Below, in pieces: positions 6,952 to 16,460 of a DNA stretch of 26,095 bases (position 1 is its first letter; the number at the start of each line of letters is the position of its first letter). The position numbers were made by a program, and so were the translations under genes. The stretch spans positions 1-26,095 of the IMG/VR virus record IMGVR_UViG_3300021068_000245; one strand, written 5' to 3'. The notes beneath the pieces were generated by a model that did no database searches, was not told the origin of the DNA, and saw nothing but the letters and a program-made list of their open reading frames with translations. Source of the DNA: a virus.

Positions 6952-7540
6952 AATTATAACTGTTAATGATGTATTAAGTACTGAAGATTTTGAAAAATTA
7001 AGAAATAGAATAATGGATAAAAGTTTTCCTTGGTATTACTATGATTATGTTGTAGGTGAGGCCACTGCAAAACCAGGTACATCAGAATATCAACAACAAT
7101 TTGTACATCAATTTCAAGAATTTAGTAAAATTGTTACACAAGGAGAAAATTGGGAAATTTTAATGCCAATTTTTGCAGTTTTAGATCCAATAAACTTTGT
7201 TAGAATTAAAGCTAATCTTGTTCCAAAAGCCGATAAAGTAGTTGTTCACGGATACCATGTAGATACTATTCATCCTTGCTCACTTACAGCAATATTTTAT
7301 GTTAATACTAATAATGGATATACTGAATTTAAAAATGGTGTACAAATACCTAGTGTTGCAAATTCAATGGTTATTTTTCCTAGCTATCTAAATCATTCAG
7401 GTTCTACTTGTACAGATGAAAAAGTTAGAATAGCAATTAATATTAATTTTGTACCAATTCCAGATAGCAAATATTCTTATTTGTCTATACCAGAAGAAAT
7501 ATGTAAATTAACTAGAGATTGGCAAACAGACGGATACTAA
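6941..7540 (+). CDS. 2-oxoglutarate/Fe(II)-dependent oxygenase
   Basis: A 199-residue protein with the iron-binding facial triad of the double-stranded beta-helix dioxygenases: His106-x-Asp108 (GYHVDT) and distal His152 (LNHSG). Arg163 (KVRIAININF) is in the position that binds 2-oxoglutarate. The intervening strand TAIFYVNTNNGYTEF and the FPSYLNHSG turn are typical of the prolyl-4-hydroxylase-like group common in marine T4-like phages. Substrate is unknown: candidates are an amino acid side chain of a virion protein, a sugar or a nucleotide. It sits between hldE and hldD with an 11-base overlap upstream and a one-base overlap (TAATG) with hldD downstream, so it is probably co-translated with the heptose enzymes. 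Confidence 0.87.
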   Translation: MKDKIITVNDVLSTEDFEKLRNRIMDKSFPWYYYDYVVGEATAKPGTSEYQQQFVHQFQEFSKIVTQGENWEILMPIFAVLDPINFVRIKANLVPKADKVVVHGYHVDTIHPCSLTAIFYVNTNNGYTEFKNGVQIPSVANSMVIFPSYLNHSGSTCTDEKVRIAININFVPIPDSKYSYLSIPEEICKLTRDWQTDGY

Positions 7541-8361
7541 TGAATATTTTAATAACAGGATATAAAGGATTTATAGGACGTAATTTGTTTGCACATTTAC
7601 AAACCAAAGGACATACTGTAGAAGGTTATGATTATATAGAAAATTCTTTTCCAGATCCATCAAAATATGATTGGATAATTCATTTAGGAGCAATTTCTAC
7701 AACTACTGAAACCGATGTAAACAAAATAATGAAACAAAATTATGATTTCAGTATGAGATTATTACAATTATGTGATAGTATGGGAACAAATTTTCAATAT
7801 GCCAGCTCTGCTAGTGTATATGGAACTACAGGTAATTTTAATGAAGAAGGTCCTGTGTACCCAATGAATGCTTATGCATGGAGCAAATATTTCTTTGATC
7901 GTTTTATAGAATCTGTAGATAAAGATGGATTTCAAATTCTTGTACAAGGATTTAGATATTTTAATGTGTATGGTCATCATGAAGAAGATAAAAAAGATCA
8001 AGCATCTCCTATAACTAAATTTACAAAACAAGCTAAAGAAAATAAATCAATTAAAATTTTTGAAAATAGTGAAAATTATCTTAGAGATTTTGTTTGTGTT
8101 AGTGATGTATGTAAAGTACATCAACAAATGTTAGAGCAAGATATTAGTGGTATTTTTAATGTAGGTACTGGTAAATCTACTAGTTTTTTAAGAGTAGCTA
8201 AAATTATTGCTGAAAAATACAATGCCAAGTTAGAAACAATACCTATGCCATTAAATTTAAGCAAACAATATCAAACTTATACTTGCGCCGATTTAACAAA
8301 ATTAAATAAACATATAAACATTAATTGGAAAACAATTAAGGAATTTATTGATGATCAATAA
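7540..8361 (+). CDS. hldD: ADP-L-glycero-D-manno-heptose 6-epimerase HldD
   Basis: A 273-residue extended SDR-family epimerase. The NAD(P)-binding GYKGFIG loop is at residues 7-13, the catalytic serine region is YASSASVYG (87-95), and the Tyr112-x3-Lys116 pair is in NAYAWSKYFFD. GFRYFNVYG (about 137-145), ENYLRDFVCVSDV and IFNVGTGKSTSF also match E. coli HldD closely as I recall it, more specifically than generic sugar epimerases. It converts ADP-D-glycero-D-manno-heptose to ADP-L-glycero-D-manno-heptose. The start is the ATG at 7540, overlapping the oxygenase stop as TAATG; an upstream in-frame TTG at 7519 is unlikely. The 3' end overlaps the cupin gene by 11 bases. It acts directly after HldE in the pathway. 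Confidence 0.92.
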   Translation: MNILITGYKGFIGRNLFAHLQTKGHTVEGYDYIENSFPDPSKYDWIIHLGAISTTTETDVNKIMKQNYDFSMRLLQLCDSMGTNFQYASSASVYGTTGNFNEEGPVYPMNAYAWSKYFFDRFIESVDKDGFQILVQGFRYFNVYGHHEEDKKDQASPITKFTKQAKENKSIKIFENSENYLRDFVCVSDVCKVHQQMLEQDISGIFNVGTGKSTSFLRVAKIIAEKYNAKLETIPMPLNLSKQYQTYTCADLTKLNKHININWKTIKEFIDDQ

Positions 8362-8740
8362 ACTAGGTAAAAGAGAAATGGGTTGGGGCTATGAATTAAT
8401 ATGGGCTTCTAGCGACAAATACTGTGGAAAAATTATGGTGTTTACTAAAAAAGGTGCAAAATTTAGTATGCATTTTCATAAAGATAAAGATGAAACATGG
8501 TTTTGCAATAGTGGAACATTTAAATTACATTGGATTGATACTAAAGATGCAACTTTATATACTAAAGATTTTAAAGAAGGAGAAACTTGGTATAATCCAC
8601 CATTAATGCCTCACCAATTAGAATTAGTATCTGATCATGGTAGCGTATCCGAAGTTAGCACACCTGATCATTCCGAAGATAATTATAGAGTTATAAAAGG
8701 CGATAGCCAATCAAAAAAAGACAATCCTGAAAAGAAATAA
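8351..8740 (+). CDS. Single-domain cupin protein
   Basis: A 129-residue small cupin. Motif 1 fits the consensus exactly: Gly35-x5-His41-x-His43-x4-Glu48-x6-Gly55 (HFHKDKDETWF). Motif 2 is Gly77-x5-Pro83 followed by His88 (NPPLMPHQLELV), so the metal-binding HHEH set is present. Stand-alone cupins of this shape resemble the C-terminal domain of type II mannose-6-phosphate isomerases and often lie with sugar nucleotide genes; an isomerase, epimerase or lyase role in the same sugar route is inference. The start is taken at ATG 8351 rather than the TTG at 8348. It overlaps hldD by 11 bases and ends exactly where the giant virion protein gene on the other strand ends (no spacer at 8740/8741). Confidence 0.8.
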   Translation: MINKLGKREMGWGYELIWASSDKYCGKIMVFTKKGAKFSMHFHKDKDETWFCNSGTFKLHWIDTKDATLYTKDFKEGETWYNPPLMPHQLELVSDHGSVSEVSTPDHSEDNYRVIKGDSQSKKDNPEKK

Positions 8741-11700
8741 TTACGCTTGAGCTTCTGACCAACGCAGTGTAACTGTACCGTTAACTGCTCCAGTTCCACC
8801 TGTTCTATATACGTTAATTGCTAACACATCTGGACCATTAGGAAATGTTCCTCTTCCACCTAATGTAGTATTAGTCAATTCCTTGATCGGAGCAAGAGAT
8901 AATGTTGCTCTTTCACCTGGTTGTGCAACGAATGAAAAGATCATTTCACCTGGTTGTGCATATGGTGGATTACCAAATAAGAACGTTACACTTGCACCTG
9001 CGGCAATAGCCGCTGTTGATGTTTGTGAAAACGTTACTTTATAATAAGTTGTACCAGTAGCAACTGGACCATATCTTCCTAATGGGGCTACACTAATAAC
9101 AGATGTACCAGATGGAAAATTAGTGTCTTGTAATTCTGTACCTTGTGTGGCATTTGAAGCTTCCCATGAAGTTGGATCCATGTACAAGTAGTTTGTATTA
9201 GTTAATGTACCTCCCATAGAAAACGTAATTGCTGTTCCCATCGGAATACCACCGTGATTATTACTGTAGTATGCTAGATAGTAATAAGAATATTCATAAA
9301 GCTCTGTAATAATTGTGCCTGCTGGGAAACTACCACCACTTACTGAATCTCCTACTTTAATATCTCTGCCATCAAAACCATTGTTGTTTCCTGGACCATC
9401 TTCTTTTAACCAGTATGAATAATTGTTATACCAACTACCCATATTCCACCAGTTGTTTGTAACTTGAGTTGAAATTGCCGCCGATGTGTCTGCTGTTGCA
9501 GTAACCTGAGTAGCTCCACCGTTCCAGTTAACCGAACCACCTGCCGCTATTTGAGCAAACGATGGTTGACCACCTTGTGCAGTTCCTGACAGTCCCGTCC
9601 AACCTATATCACTTGGATCTAATGGATAGTTTTGAGGATTAAGCACTCCTTGTAAGACCAGTGAACCTGGGTTACTAGCCATAGGTTCTGTTGTAATTTC
9701 TATACCTTCAAGTAGCAACTGGGCTCTGTTAAGCAAGTCTCTATCTCCAAGGTCTCCTGTTAAAGCGTTAGCAACTGATGGTGCTAATCTTATTAGGAAC
9801 ACAGTTTTTTTCGTAGTTTCTAATTCTGTATTCGTTGCCGCATAACTAAACAAATATCCACGTTCTTCATCAAAGTCACCATCTGTTATGTAAGATGATC
9901 CCCAGTGAGATATAATTGGACTTGCCGTGTTACTAATTAATACAACTCCAGTATTTCTATAGTGTTCAGCCGCCGGACCTGCTGTATATGATCTAGTGGC
10001 TCCTGAAGAAAAGTTAGTTAATTGAGTTGCTCTAGTAACACCTGTTAATTTATTACCAGTAACAGTTGTGTATGTTATAATTTCATTATCTATATAAAGC
10101 GTTCCGCCATTTGGTGGAAAGAAAGAAGCATCTACTAATCTTATTGTTGTATCTCCAGCATTTATATTATCTGAAAGTTTACCATTTGGACCTTCATTAG
10201 TAACTTCATAACGCACAGGTTGGTTACCTGTTCTCATATATGCTTCTGTATTAATGTTAGAATTTCTCATTCTGTGACAGAAAATAAAGTTACCATCACC
10301 ACCTCTTGTCATGTAATCGATAAATCCTGCTCCGTACCAGGACATTTGTAGACCTATCATCTGCATCTTAGATACATTTAAATCATATCCACTAGGTCCA
10401 GTTCCATTGACAGGGTCTAAATTCCAATTTTCTTGTTTAACTTTTTTATCAAATACTAAACAACTTTTAACACCAGCGGCTGGATTAACTCCTCTATAGT
10501 CTGGAGTAACATTCATTGTTAAATTATCTGCAACATTAGATACAACGTGAGTCATACCTCTTATTACTATTCTATCACCTGCTTTTAATTGTTCTCTAAA
10601 TCTTGTTCCTAGTCCTGTAATTGTATTAGAATCAGGATTTACTGAAATTGTTCCTGCTAATTGTCTTGTAGCTGTTCTTTGACAAAGATTTAAGTTTACA
10701 CCATCATATTCCCAGAAAATTCCATTTTGATCATCAAATATACCTGATCTTACAGTTGCACCATTCCAATATTTTAATGATACTTGTGGTTGATCTTTAA
10801 ATTCTGGAGTTAACATACTTAAAGAACTATTAGCAGTAACTTTAAATGTTCTTTCATTTACAATTTGAATTACTATATAATCATCATTAAATTCTTGTTG
10901 TGCTATTCCAATTAATGTTATAGTTGCACCAACTTGTAATCCGTGGTCAACTTCATCTGTAGTAACAGATATTACAGATCCAACTGTTTTACCATCTGCT
11001 ACAACATTTAAAATATCATAAGATGGAGCAAACAAGGCACCTGTTGTATACATGATACCTTTACCTGATTGATATCTAATATATTTTTTAGATTGTCTTA
11101 TTGCCTGTGCACCGTGTTGTGGTCCACCTGTTCCTAATTGTACTCCTCCATCAAATGGTCTATGTACAAAGAATGAATCTGGTCTAACATATACGAATCC
11201 AGACCAGTTAAGATCTGTAATTTGTCCTGGTGATCTAGCTTGAAATCTTAATTGATTAGTTGCTGGAAGTTCTGTAACAAGGAATGGTCCTGATGCTAAT
11301 AAGTGATTATTACTTCCATCATCAGATCCAATAGTTACTAAGAAACCATCTCCTGGAACTAAACCATGTGGAGTTAAAAATTGTACTTGTATAGTTGCTA
11401 TTGCACTATAAGTTATTGTAGATGATGCTGGTAAAACTTGCGTAGTTACATCTGATAAAGTAAGAGATGAATAAACTGTTACACCTGTTCCTGTTACTGC
11501 ACTACCTGAGTGAGTACATTGTGATATACCACCTGATGAATTTATAGCTTGAACAGTAACATTACAATCATGTGCAGGAGTTCCTCCGCCTAATGCTGTT
11601 CCACTAACAACAATTTGATCTCCTACATTATAACCTGTTCCTAAACTAGAAACTGTTGCTTCTGTATATGTAGTTGATGAATCGTCTGTGTATGATCTAG

Positions 11701-14700
11701 TTATATAGAATACTGCTCCAATACCTGTTTGTGGTCTATTAGTACCAATTAACATTGTTCCTGCGGCACCTGTACCAGTGTTAGCACTTCCAGTTACAGT
11801 TGTACCTGTAATTCCACCAGTTGATACTGCATCTACTGATGTAATTTCTATTGAACAATCATTTGCTGGTGAAGAACCAAATAAAGATGTTCCAGGAATT
11901 ACTACTATTTGTCCTACCCAGAAATTTGTACCTGCCTGTGAAATTTGATCTACAGTATAATTTCCACCTGTGATACTAATATCAAATGCTTCACCTTGAC
12001 CTACTCTTTTTTCTGTAGGTGCGTTTGTGTATAATTGAGTATTAGCCGCTGTTCCAGTTACTGCACTTATAGTAGCAACTGCTCCTGCATTAACAGTATC
12101 AATTGTAAATGAAGCATCATTGGCTGGTGTTGCACCACCTAAATGTGTTCCTAAAATTGTTATTGCTTCTGTCCCTACAAATCCCGAACCTGTTGCTACT
12201 ACTGTAGCTGTATAAGCCGTTCCTATTCTTTGAATTGTAAATGTTGCACCTGTTCCTGCTAAACTTGTAGTCCATCCTGGTATAGTTGATCCATCCCATT
12301 CTGGTACTTCTGTATATGTTACATCACCATCTGTTCCGGTTCCAGTGACAGCTACTCCTGTAATCGACCCTTCTGCGTCTACGCTAGACACCCTAACGTA
12401 TGCATCATTTGTAATATTAGCTCCGCCTAATGCTGTACCGTTAATTTTTAATATGTCATTTGCTACATAATTTAATGTACCGGGACCATCTGTAGCATTA
12501 CCAGAAATAGTCCAATTACCTTGTACAATTGCATCATTGGCTCCTAACGCTGTTGCCAATGTAATTGTTAAATCGTGTGTAGGAGATAAACCTCCTAATT
12601 GTGTTCCTAATATTGTTAATTCTTGACCTAATGTATAATGTTGTCCTACATTTGTTGCTGTAATACTAGTATAGCTACCACCCACTGGATTAGTAACACT
12701 AAATTGAGCATTTGAACCTACGTAGTTATTACCTGATGTTATTCCAGCAATAGTCTTTGTATTAACAGCTAAACCAGTAGGAGTTACACTTGTTATTCCA
12801 CCTGAACCATCAATAGTTGCAACGGTTAATGTACAGTCATTTGTTGTTGATGCACCACCTAAATTTCCACCATCAATTGTTATAGTATCAGAAACTCCAT
12901 AATTAGTTCCTGGCGCTGTAATAATTGCTGTATAAGCCGTTCCTGTTCTAGTTACGCTAAATGTTGCTAATGTACCTGAACCACTTGTAGTAAATGCTGG
13001 ATTTGTATATATTACTGTTGCATCTGGAGCCGTACCTGCAGATGAATGACTTGTTATTACTCCTGAACTTACACCAGTAACTCTAATTAATAATTCATTC
13101 AGATCGCCTTGTCCACCAAATTCTGTTCCTGCAATTCTAATTGTATCATTAACAATAAAACCAGATCCACCGTTTGACATTGTAACAGTATTATAAACAC
13201 CATTTGTGAATGTTATGTCCCAAATAGATCCAGTACCACCGCCACCTGCATATTGAGGATTTAAAAGTGTAAAGGTTTGACTTGCTAATGCTACCGCATA
13301 TGAAGTATTAGTTTTAGTAATATTAAATTCTCCACCTGTGCCTACGCCACCTGGTACGCTACCAGTAATGTCTGAAGCTGATCCTGTACCATCAAATGCA
13401 GTTCCTGAATAACTGAAAGTAAGAATTTCTCCTCCAGTATCTACACTGTCTATATTAATTGTTACATCATTTGCTGGAGATGATGCACCTAAAGCCGTTC
13501 CAAGAATTGTTATTGCATCACCAAGTTGATAATTTGTTCCAGTTATTCCTTGTACAACAGTATAAGCACCACCTGTCCAACTTATTTGCCAAGTTGCACT
13601 TGTACCATTTGGTGATCTGTTTAATCCAGCAACATTTGAATAAACTGTTTGATCACCTACTAAACTTGATTGTAAAGGACTTGATAAAGTTAATACTGCT
13701 CCATTAACGTTTATAATATTTGTACCAAAACCATCTCCTCTATCCAATACAGAATTTTGTAATATACCTGCCGGATCTACAACTTCAACTTGAGTTACAC
13801 CTGAAGCATAATCTCCTTTAATTTTTGGACTAACTAAAGCTCCACCTGTACCAGTAATTGCTGTAATTTGAGTACCTGTTGCGATACCTGTTCCTGTAAC
13901 TGGAGCTCCTGTTGGAGGAGTTGCTCCTGTAAATGGAACAATTGATTGTCCTGCTAATACTTTTAATGAAGTTGCAACTGCTCCACTTGATCCTTGTGAT
14001 ACAACAGAGAACGATGGTTCTCCTAAATCTGCTCCAGTATAAAATGCACCTTTACGCATTTGAGTAAATTTAGTTGATATTGTTTGACCGTTTGCTGTTC
14101 CTACTTTTGCTTTTGCATAGTAAGTAAAAATTTTATTAGATGTTACAGAATTTACAACAAATGAACCTTGTGCTCTACCTGCCCCTTCTACACCTGATCC
14201 TGCAAAACCTATAATAGTTAAAGGATCACCTGATAACATGGCGTGAGGGCCAACTGTTGTTACAGTTATTAATGATGCACCTATTCCTGCTGTACCAGTT
14301 GATGCGTCAGTTGTTACTGATGCGATATCTATATCTGTTCCCGGTACTTCGTAAATTGATGGATAACCTCTTTGTGTTCCAATTGCTTGCCACTTGGTTG
14401 GCTGAAGACCATATTCAAAGTCAGCATCTATCATTGATTGTGGTTTTGCAATTCTAAATCTTTCAATTGCGTCAGTACCAAAATCAAATGGTCTTGTTCT
14501 AAGTTCGCCGCCTTCTACAAAAATTGATACTGCATCATCAACTGTATGGCTAGAAGTATCAGCATTTAAAAATATTGTAGTTACAGTATCACTACCGTGT
14601 AAGAATGCTTTAAAATCATCGTCAGTTTCTTTTTCATATTCAACTGTACAGCCAAGACTTGCATCAGCAAAATTATATAATACAGTATTTCTTGTAGTGT

Positions 14701-16453
14701 TAGTAATTAATAAAATATCTTCATGATTAATTTGTCCACCTGGATTAACAACTTTTAAACTAGATACTTCATTTTTTTCTAATGCTGGTAAATTATCTAA
14801 ACCATTTGCTTTTACATCAGAAATAATATTTGACAATGTTACTATTCTATTTGTCGCGTTTGATTCAGAATTATTTCCATCTGTAAATTGAGTAGTAACA
14901 ACTGGATTTTGTTTTGATTGTGTTACTGCACCTGTAGTAGCACTTATAAAAGTATGTGCTGATGTATTAGTTGATGTTCCTACGTTTACAGTAATTGATG
15001 TTGCACTTACTGATGTAATTTTAACTGGTTCATTATAGGCATAGTCAGCCCCACCTGGTGCATTTGATCCAGACGCTCTAGGATATGTATGGTTAGTCGC
15101 ATGACTATCCATTGCACAAGTAAATGTTAAACTGTTTGTATTAATTCTAATATATTCATTAACCAACATAGGATGAGATCCAATAGTTAATACCATTACT
15201 CCAGTTGTCGGAGTGTATACTACATTTGTTGGTGTGAAAGTTACAGATTTATTTGGTAAAACGTAATTAATTAATAAATCTCTAACCCAATCTGTTGCGG
15301 CAACTTCTGGTTGTCTATCTCCATCTATTTGAGGAGTTGTTCCTACCCAGAATTTAGAAGCAATAAATCTTGTTTGTTTGTTACCATTGTAACGTAAATC
15401 ATTAAGATATGCATCAAGAATAAAATCATAATCTCTATCGCACTTATCTGAATTATAAGTAAAATTTTCAAATACATAAGAACTACTTGTAAGAGCAGGT
15501 AATTGAACAATTCCATTGTCAACTGTTTCAATTAATTGTCCTAATTTTGTATCAAAGTCAGTAACACCGGCACTTTCAGCATTTGTTCCTGTTAAATCTT
15601 GTACTGTTCCACTTTGTACACTACCAGAAGTAGCACTTACAAAAGTATGTGCTGTTGTATTACTTGATACTCCTACGTTTATAGTAATTGATACTGAATC
15701 TTTAGCTGTAACTTTAACTGGTTTATTATAAAAAAAATCAGCACCACCGGGTGCGGCTGAACCAGATGCTCTTGGATAACTGTGATTTGTTGCATTGTTG
15801 TCCATTGCACACGTAAAAGTTAAACCAAGTGTACTAATTCTAACAGATTGTCCAACTGTTAAAGTGTGAGCACCAATAGTTAAAATCATATCACCAGTTG
15901 TTGGCGTATATGTTGCTCCTGTAGGAGTGTAAGATGTACTAGTTTGTAAAGTACCAAATGCACCTCCAGGTAAAATAGAATCTTTTATAAGTGTTCGCAT
16001 ATAACCCCAATATGCGATTTCAGGATCTCCACTGTTAGCTAATTGGAGTACACCATCTATAAAATATGTACCTGATTGAAGTCTTAAATTTTCATTTCCA
16101 CCATATCTAACGTCACGTGCAATAGCTTCTACTACTGCTTCTACATCTGTTTCTACAGTGTCTTCAGTTTTAGTATAACCGGCAAATGGAGCAATGTTAC
16201 CTGCAACTTGTGCCGCCACCCAGGCCCATACTTCATCTTTAATAAAAGTTTTATTGTTTGTAATTCTGTTAGATATATTAGGATATAAATCAGCGGCTGT
16301 ATCTTGAGATGTTTTCTCAGCGATATAACCCATCATTTCATCTTTAATCCACTCTTTATTTTTATCGATAAGATTATGAGCTACAGGATAATTATTCCCG
16401 TTTTTAGGAATTCCTGTTTGAAATATATAATTGTTTAATTTCTTTTTAGCCAT
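8741..16453 (-). CDS. Giant repetitive virion structural protein (2570 residues)
   Basis: An unbroken 2570-codon gene. The N-terminal region (about 100-525) holds two copies of a segment with RYGGN/RYNGN, a beta-rich stretch, then FTCAMD..ATNH.YPRASGS.APGGAD, a module I associate with giant virion proteins of T4-like marine phages. Residues about 950-1660 hold eight tandem beta-rich modules with signature ITILGT.LGG.SPANDC. The region around residue 2028-2090 (MSWYGAGFIDYM, NSNINTEAYMRTGNQPVRYE) is a strongly conserved block of marine T4-like giant structural proteins. The C-terminus is Gly/Thr/Asn-rich. No enzymatic motif is visible. Role: distal tail, baseplate or long fibre component, inferred from composition and family. 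TATAAAAA (16458-16465), one base from the late consensus, precedes the ATG. Its last codons abut the convergent cupin gene. Confidence 0.85.
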   Translation of the reverse strand: MAKKKLNNYIFQTGIPKNGNNYPVAHNLIDKNKEWIKDEMMGYIAEKTSQDTAADLYPNISNRITNNKTFIKDEVWAWVAAQVAGNIAPFAGYTKTEDTVETDVEAVVEAIARDVRYGGNENLRLQSGTYFIDGVLQLANSGDPEIAYWGYMRTLIKDSILPGGAFGTLQTSTSYTPTGATYTPTTGDMILTIGAHTLTVGQSVRISTLGLTFTCAMDNNATNHSYPRASGSAAPGGADFFYNKPVKVTAKDSVSITINVGVSSNTTAHTFVSATSGSVQSGTVQDLTGTNAESAGVTDFDTKLGQLIETVDNGIVQLPALTSSSYVFENFTYNSDKCDRDYDFILDAYLNDLRYNGNKQTRFIASKFWVGTTPQIDGDRQPEVAATDWVRDLLINYVLPNKSVTFTPTNVVYTPTTGVMVLTIGSHPMLVNEYIRINTNSLTFTCAMDSHATNHTYPRASGSNAPGGADYAYNEPVKITSVSATSITVNVGTSTNTSAHTFISATTGAVTQSKQNPVVTTQFTDGNNSESNATNRIVTLSNIISDVKANGLDNLPALEKNEVSSLKVVNPGGQINHEDILLITNTTRNTVLYNFADASLGCTVEYEKETDDDFKAFLHGSDTVTTIFLNADTSSHTVDDAVSIFVEGGELRTRPFDFGTDAIERFRIAKPQSMIDADFEYGLQPTKWQAIGTQRGYPSIYEVPGTDIDIASVTTDASTGTAGIGASLITVTTVGPHAMLSGDPLTIIGFAGSGVEGAGRAQGSFVVNSVTSNKIFTYYAKAKVGTANGQTISTKFTQMRKGAFYTGADLGEPSFSVVSQGSSGAVATSLKVLAGQSIVPFTGATPPTGAPVTGTGIATGTQITAITGTGGALVSPKIKGDYASGVTQVEVVDPAGILQNSVLDRGDGFGTNIINVNGAVLTLSSPLQSSLVGDQTVYSNVAGLNRSPNGTSATWQISWTGGAYTVVQGITGTNYQLGDAITILGTALGASSPANDVTINIDSVDTGGEILTFSYSGTAFDGTGSASDITGSVPGGVGTGGEFNITKTNTSYAVALASQTFTLLNPQYAGGGGTGSIWDITFTNGVYNTVTMSNGGSGFIVNDTIRIAGTEFGGQGDLNELLIRVTGVSSGVITSHSSAGTAPDATVIYTNPAFTTSGSGTLATFSVTRTGTAYTAIITAPGTNYGVSDTITIDGGNLGGASTTNDCTLTVATIDGSGGITSVTPTGLAVNTKTIAGITSGNNYVGSNAQFSVTNPVGGSYTSITATNVGQHYTLGQELTILGTQLGGLSPTHDLTITLATALGANDAIVQGNWTISGNATDGPGTLNYVANDILKINGTALGGANITNDAYVRVSSVDAEGSITGVAVTGTGTDGDVTYTEVPEWDGSTIPGWTTSLAGTGATFTIQRIGTAYTATVVATGSGFVGTEAITILGTHLGGATPANDASFTIDTVNAGAVATISAVTGTAANTQLYTNAPTEKRVGQGEAFDISITGGNYTVDQISQAGTNFWVGQIVVIPGTSLFGSSPANDCSIEITSVDAVSTGGITGTTVTGSANTGTGAAGTMLIGTNRPQTGIGAVFYITRSYTDDSSTTYTEATVSSLGTGYNVGDQIVVSGTALGGGTPAHDCNVTVQAINSSGGISQCTHSGSAVTGTGVTVYSSLTLSDVTTQVLPASSTITYSAIATIQVQFLTPHGLVPGDGFLVTIGSDDGSNNHLLASGPFLVTELPATNQLRFQARSPGQITDLNWSGFVYVRPDSFFVHRPFDGGVQLGTGGPQHGAQAIRQSKKYIRYQSGKGIMYTTGALFAPSYDILNVVADGKTVGSVISVTTDEVDHGLQVGATITLIGIAQQEFNDDYIVIQIVNERTFKVTANSSLSMLTPEFKDQPQVSLKYWNGATVRSGIFDDQNGIFWEYDGVNLNLCQRTATRQLAGTISVNPDSNTITGLGTRFREQLKAGDRIVIRGMTHVVSNVADNLTMNVTPDYRGVNPAAGVKSCLVFDKKVKQENWNLDPVNGTGPSGYDLNVSKMQMIGLQMSWYGAGFIDYMTRGGDGNFIFCHRMRNSNINTEAYMRTGNQPVRYEVTNEGPNGKLSDNINAGDTTIRLVDASFFPPNGGTLYIDNEIITYTTVTGNKLTGVTRATQLTNFSSGATRSYTAGPAAEHYRNTGVVLISNTASPIISHWGSSYITDGDFDEERGYLFSYAATNTELETTKKTVFLIRLAPSVANALTGDLGDRDLLNRAQLLLEGIEITTEPMASNPGSLVLQGVLNPQNYPLDPSDIGWTGLSGTAQGGQPSFAQIAAGGSVNWNGGATQVTATADTSAAISTQVTNNWWNMGSWYNNYSYWLKEDGPGNNNGFDGRDIKVGDSVSGGSFPAGTIITELYEYSYYYLAYYSNNHGGIPMGTAITFSMGGTLTNTNYLYMDPTSWEASNATQGTELQDTNFPSGTSVISVAPLGRYGPVATGTTYYKVTFSQTSTAAIAAGASVTFLFGNPPYAQPGEMIFSFVAQPGERATLSLAPIKELTNTTLGGRGTFPNGPDVLAINVYRTGGTGAVNGTVTLRWSEAQA
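11480..13620 (-). repeat. Eight tandem coding repeats in the giant virion protein
   Basis: Eight copies of a degenerate module recur with anchors (signature LGG.SPAND and variants) near 13480, 13110, 12853, 12590, 12421, 12133, 11876 and 11580. Spacing is mostly about 257-300 bases (86-100 residues), with one short interval of about 170 and one long one of about 370. Each module contains a GTxYT strand, a GTxYxVGDxITI strand, the LGG..P.ND turn and a TIxxVD...GxIT strand. Copies have diverged at the DNA level, so the array is old or under diversifying selection. Confidence 0.8.
14930..16150 (-). repeat. Two-copy internal duplication at the N-terminus of the giant protein
   Basis: Two related segments of roughly 190-200 residues each (about 16150-15590 and 15450-14930). 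Both pass through a DLRY.GN or DVRYGGN motif, a YTPTTG strand, the FTCAMD...ATNH.YPRASGS.APGGAD block (near 15800 and 15110) and a SITVNVG strand ending AHTF.SAT.G. Boundaries are approximate because they were set by eye from the translated protein. Confidence 0.7.
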
Positions 16454-16460
16454 TTAATTT

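Noticed and set aside
7519-7539. TTG start extending HldD by seven residues
   Set aside because: The ATG at 7540 overlaps the previous stop as TAATG, and the glycine-rich NAD loop then lies at the usual distance from the N-terminus.
11480-13620. Regularly spaced repeats that could suggest a CRISPR array
   Set aside because: Units are 170-370 bases, diverged, in frame and code for beta-rich protein modules; there are no short identical repeats with unique spacers.
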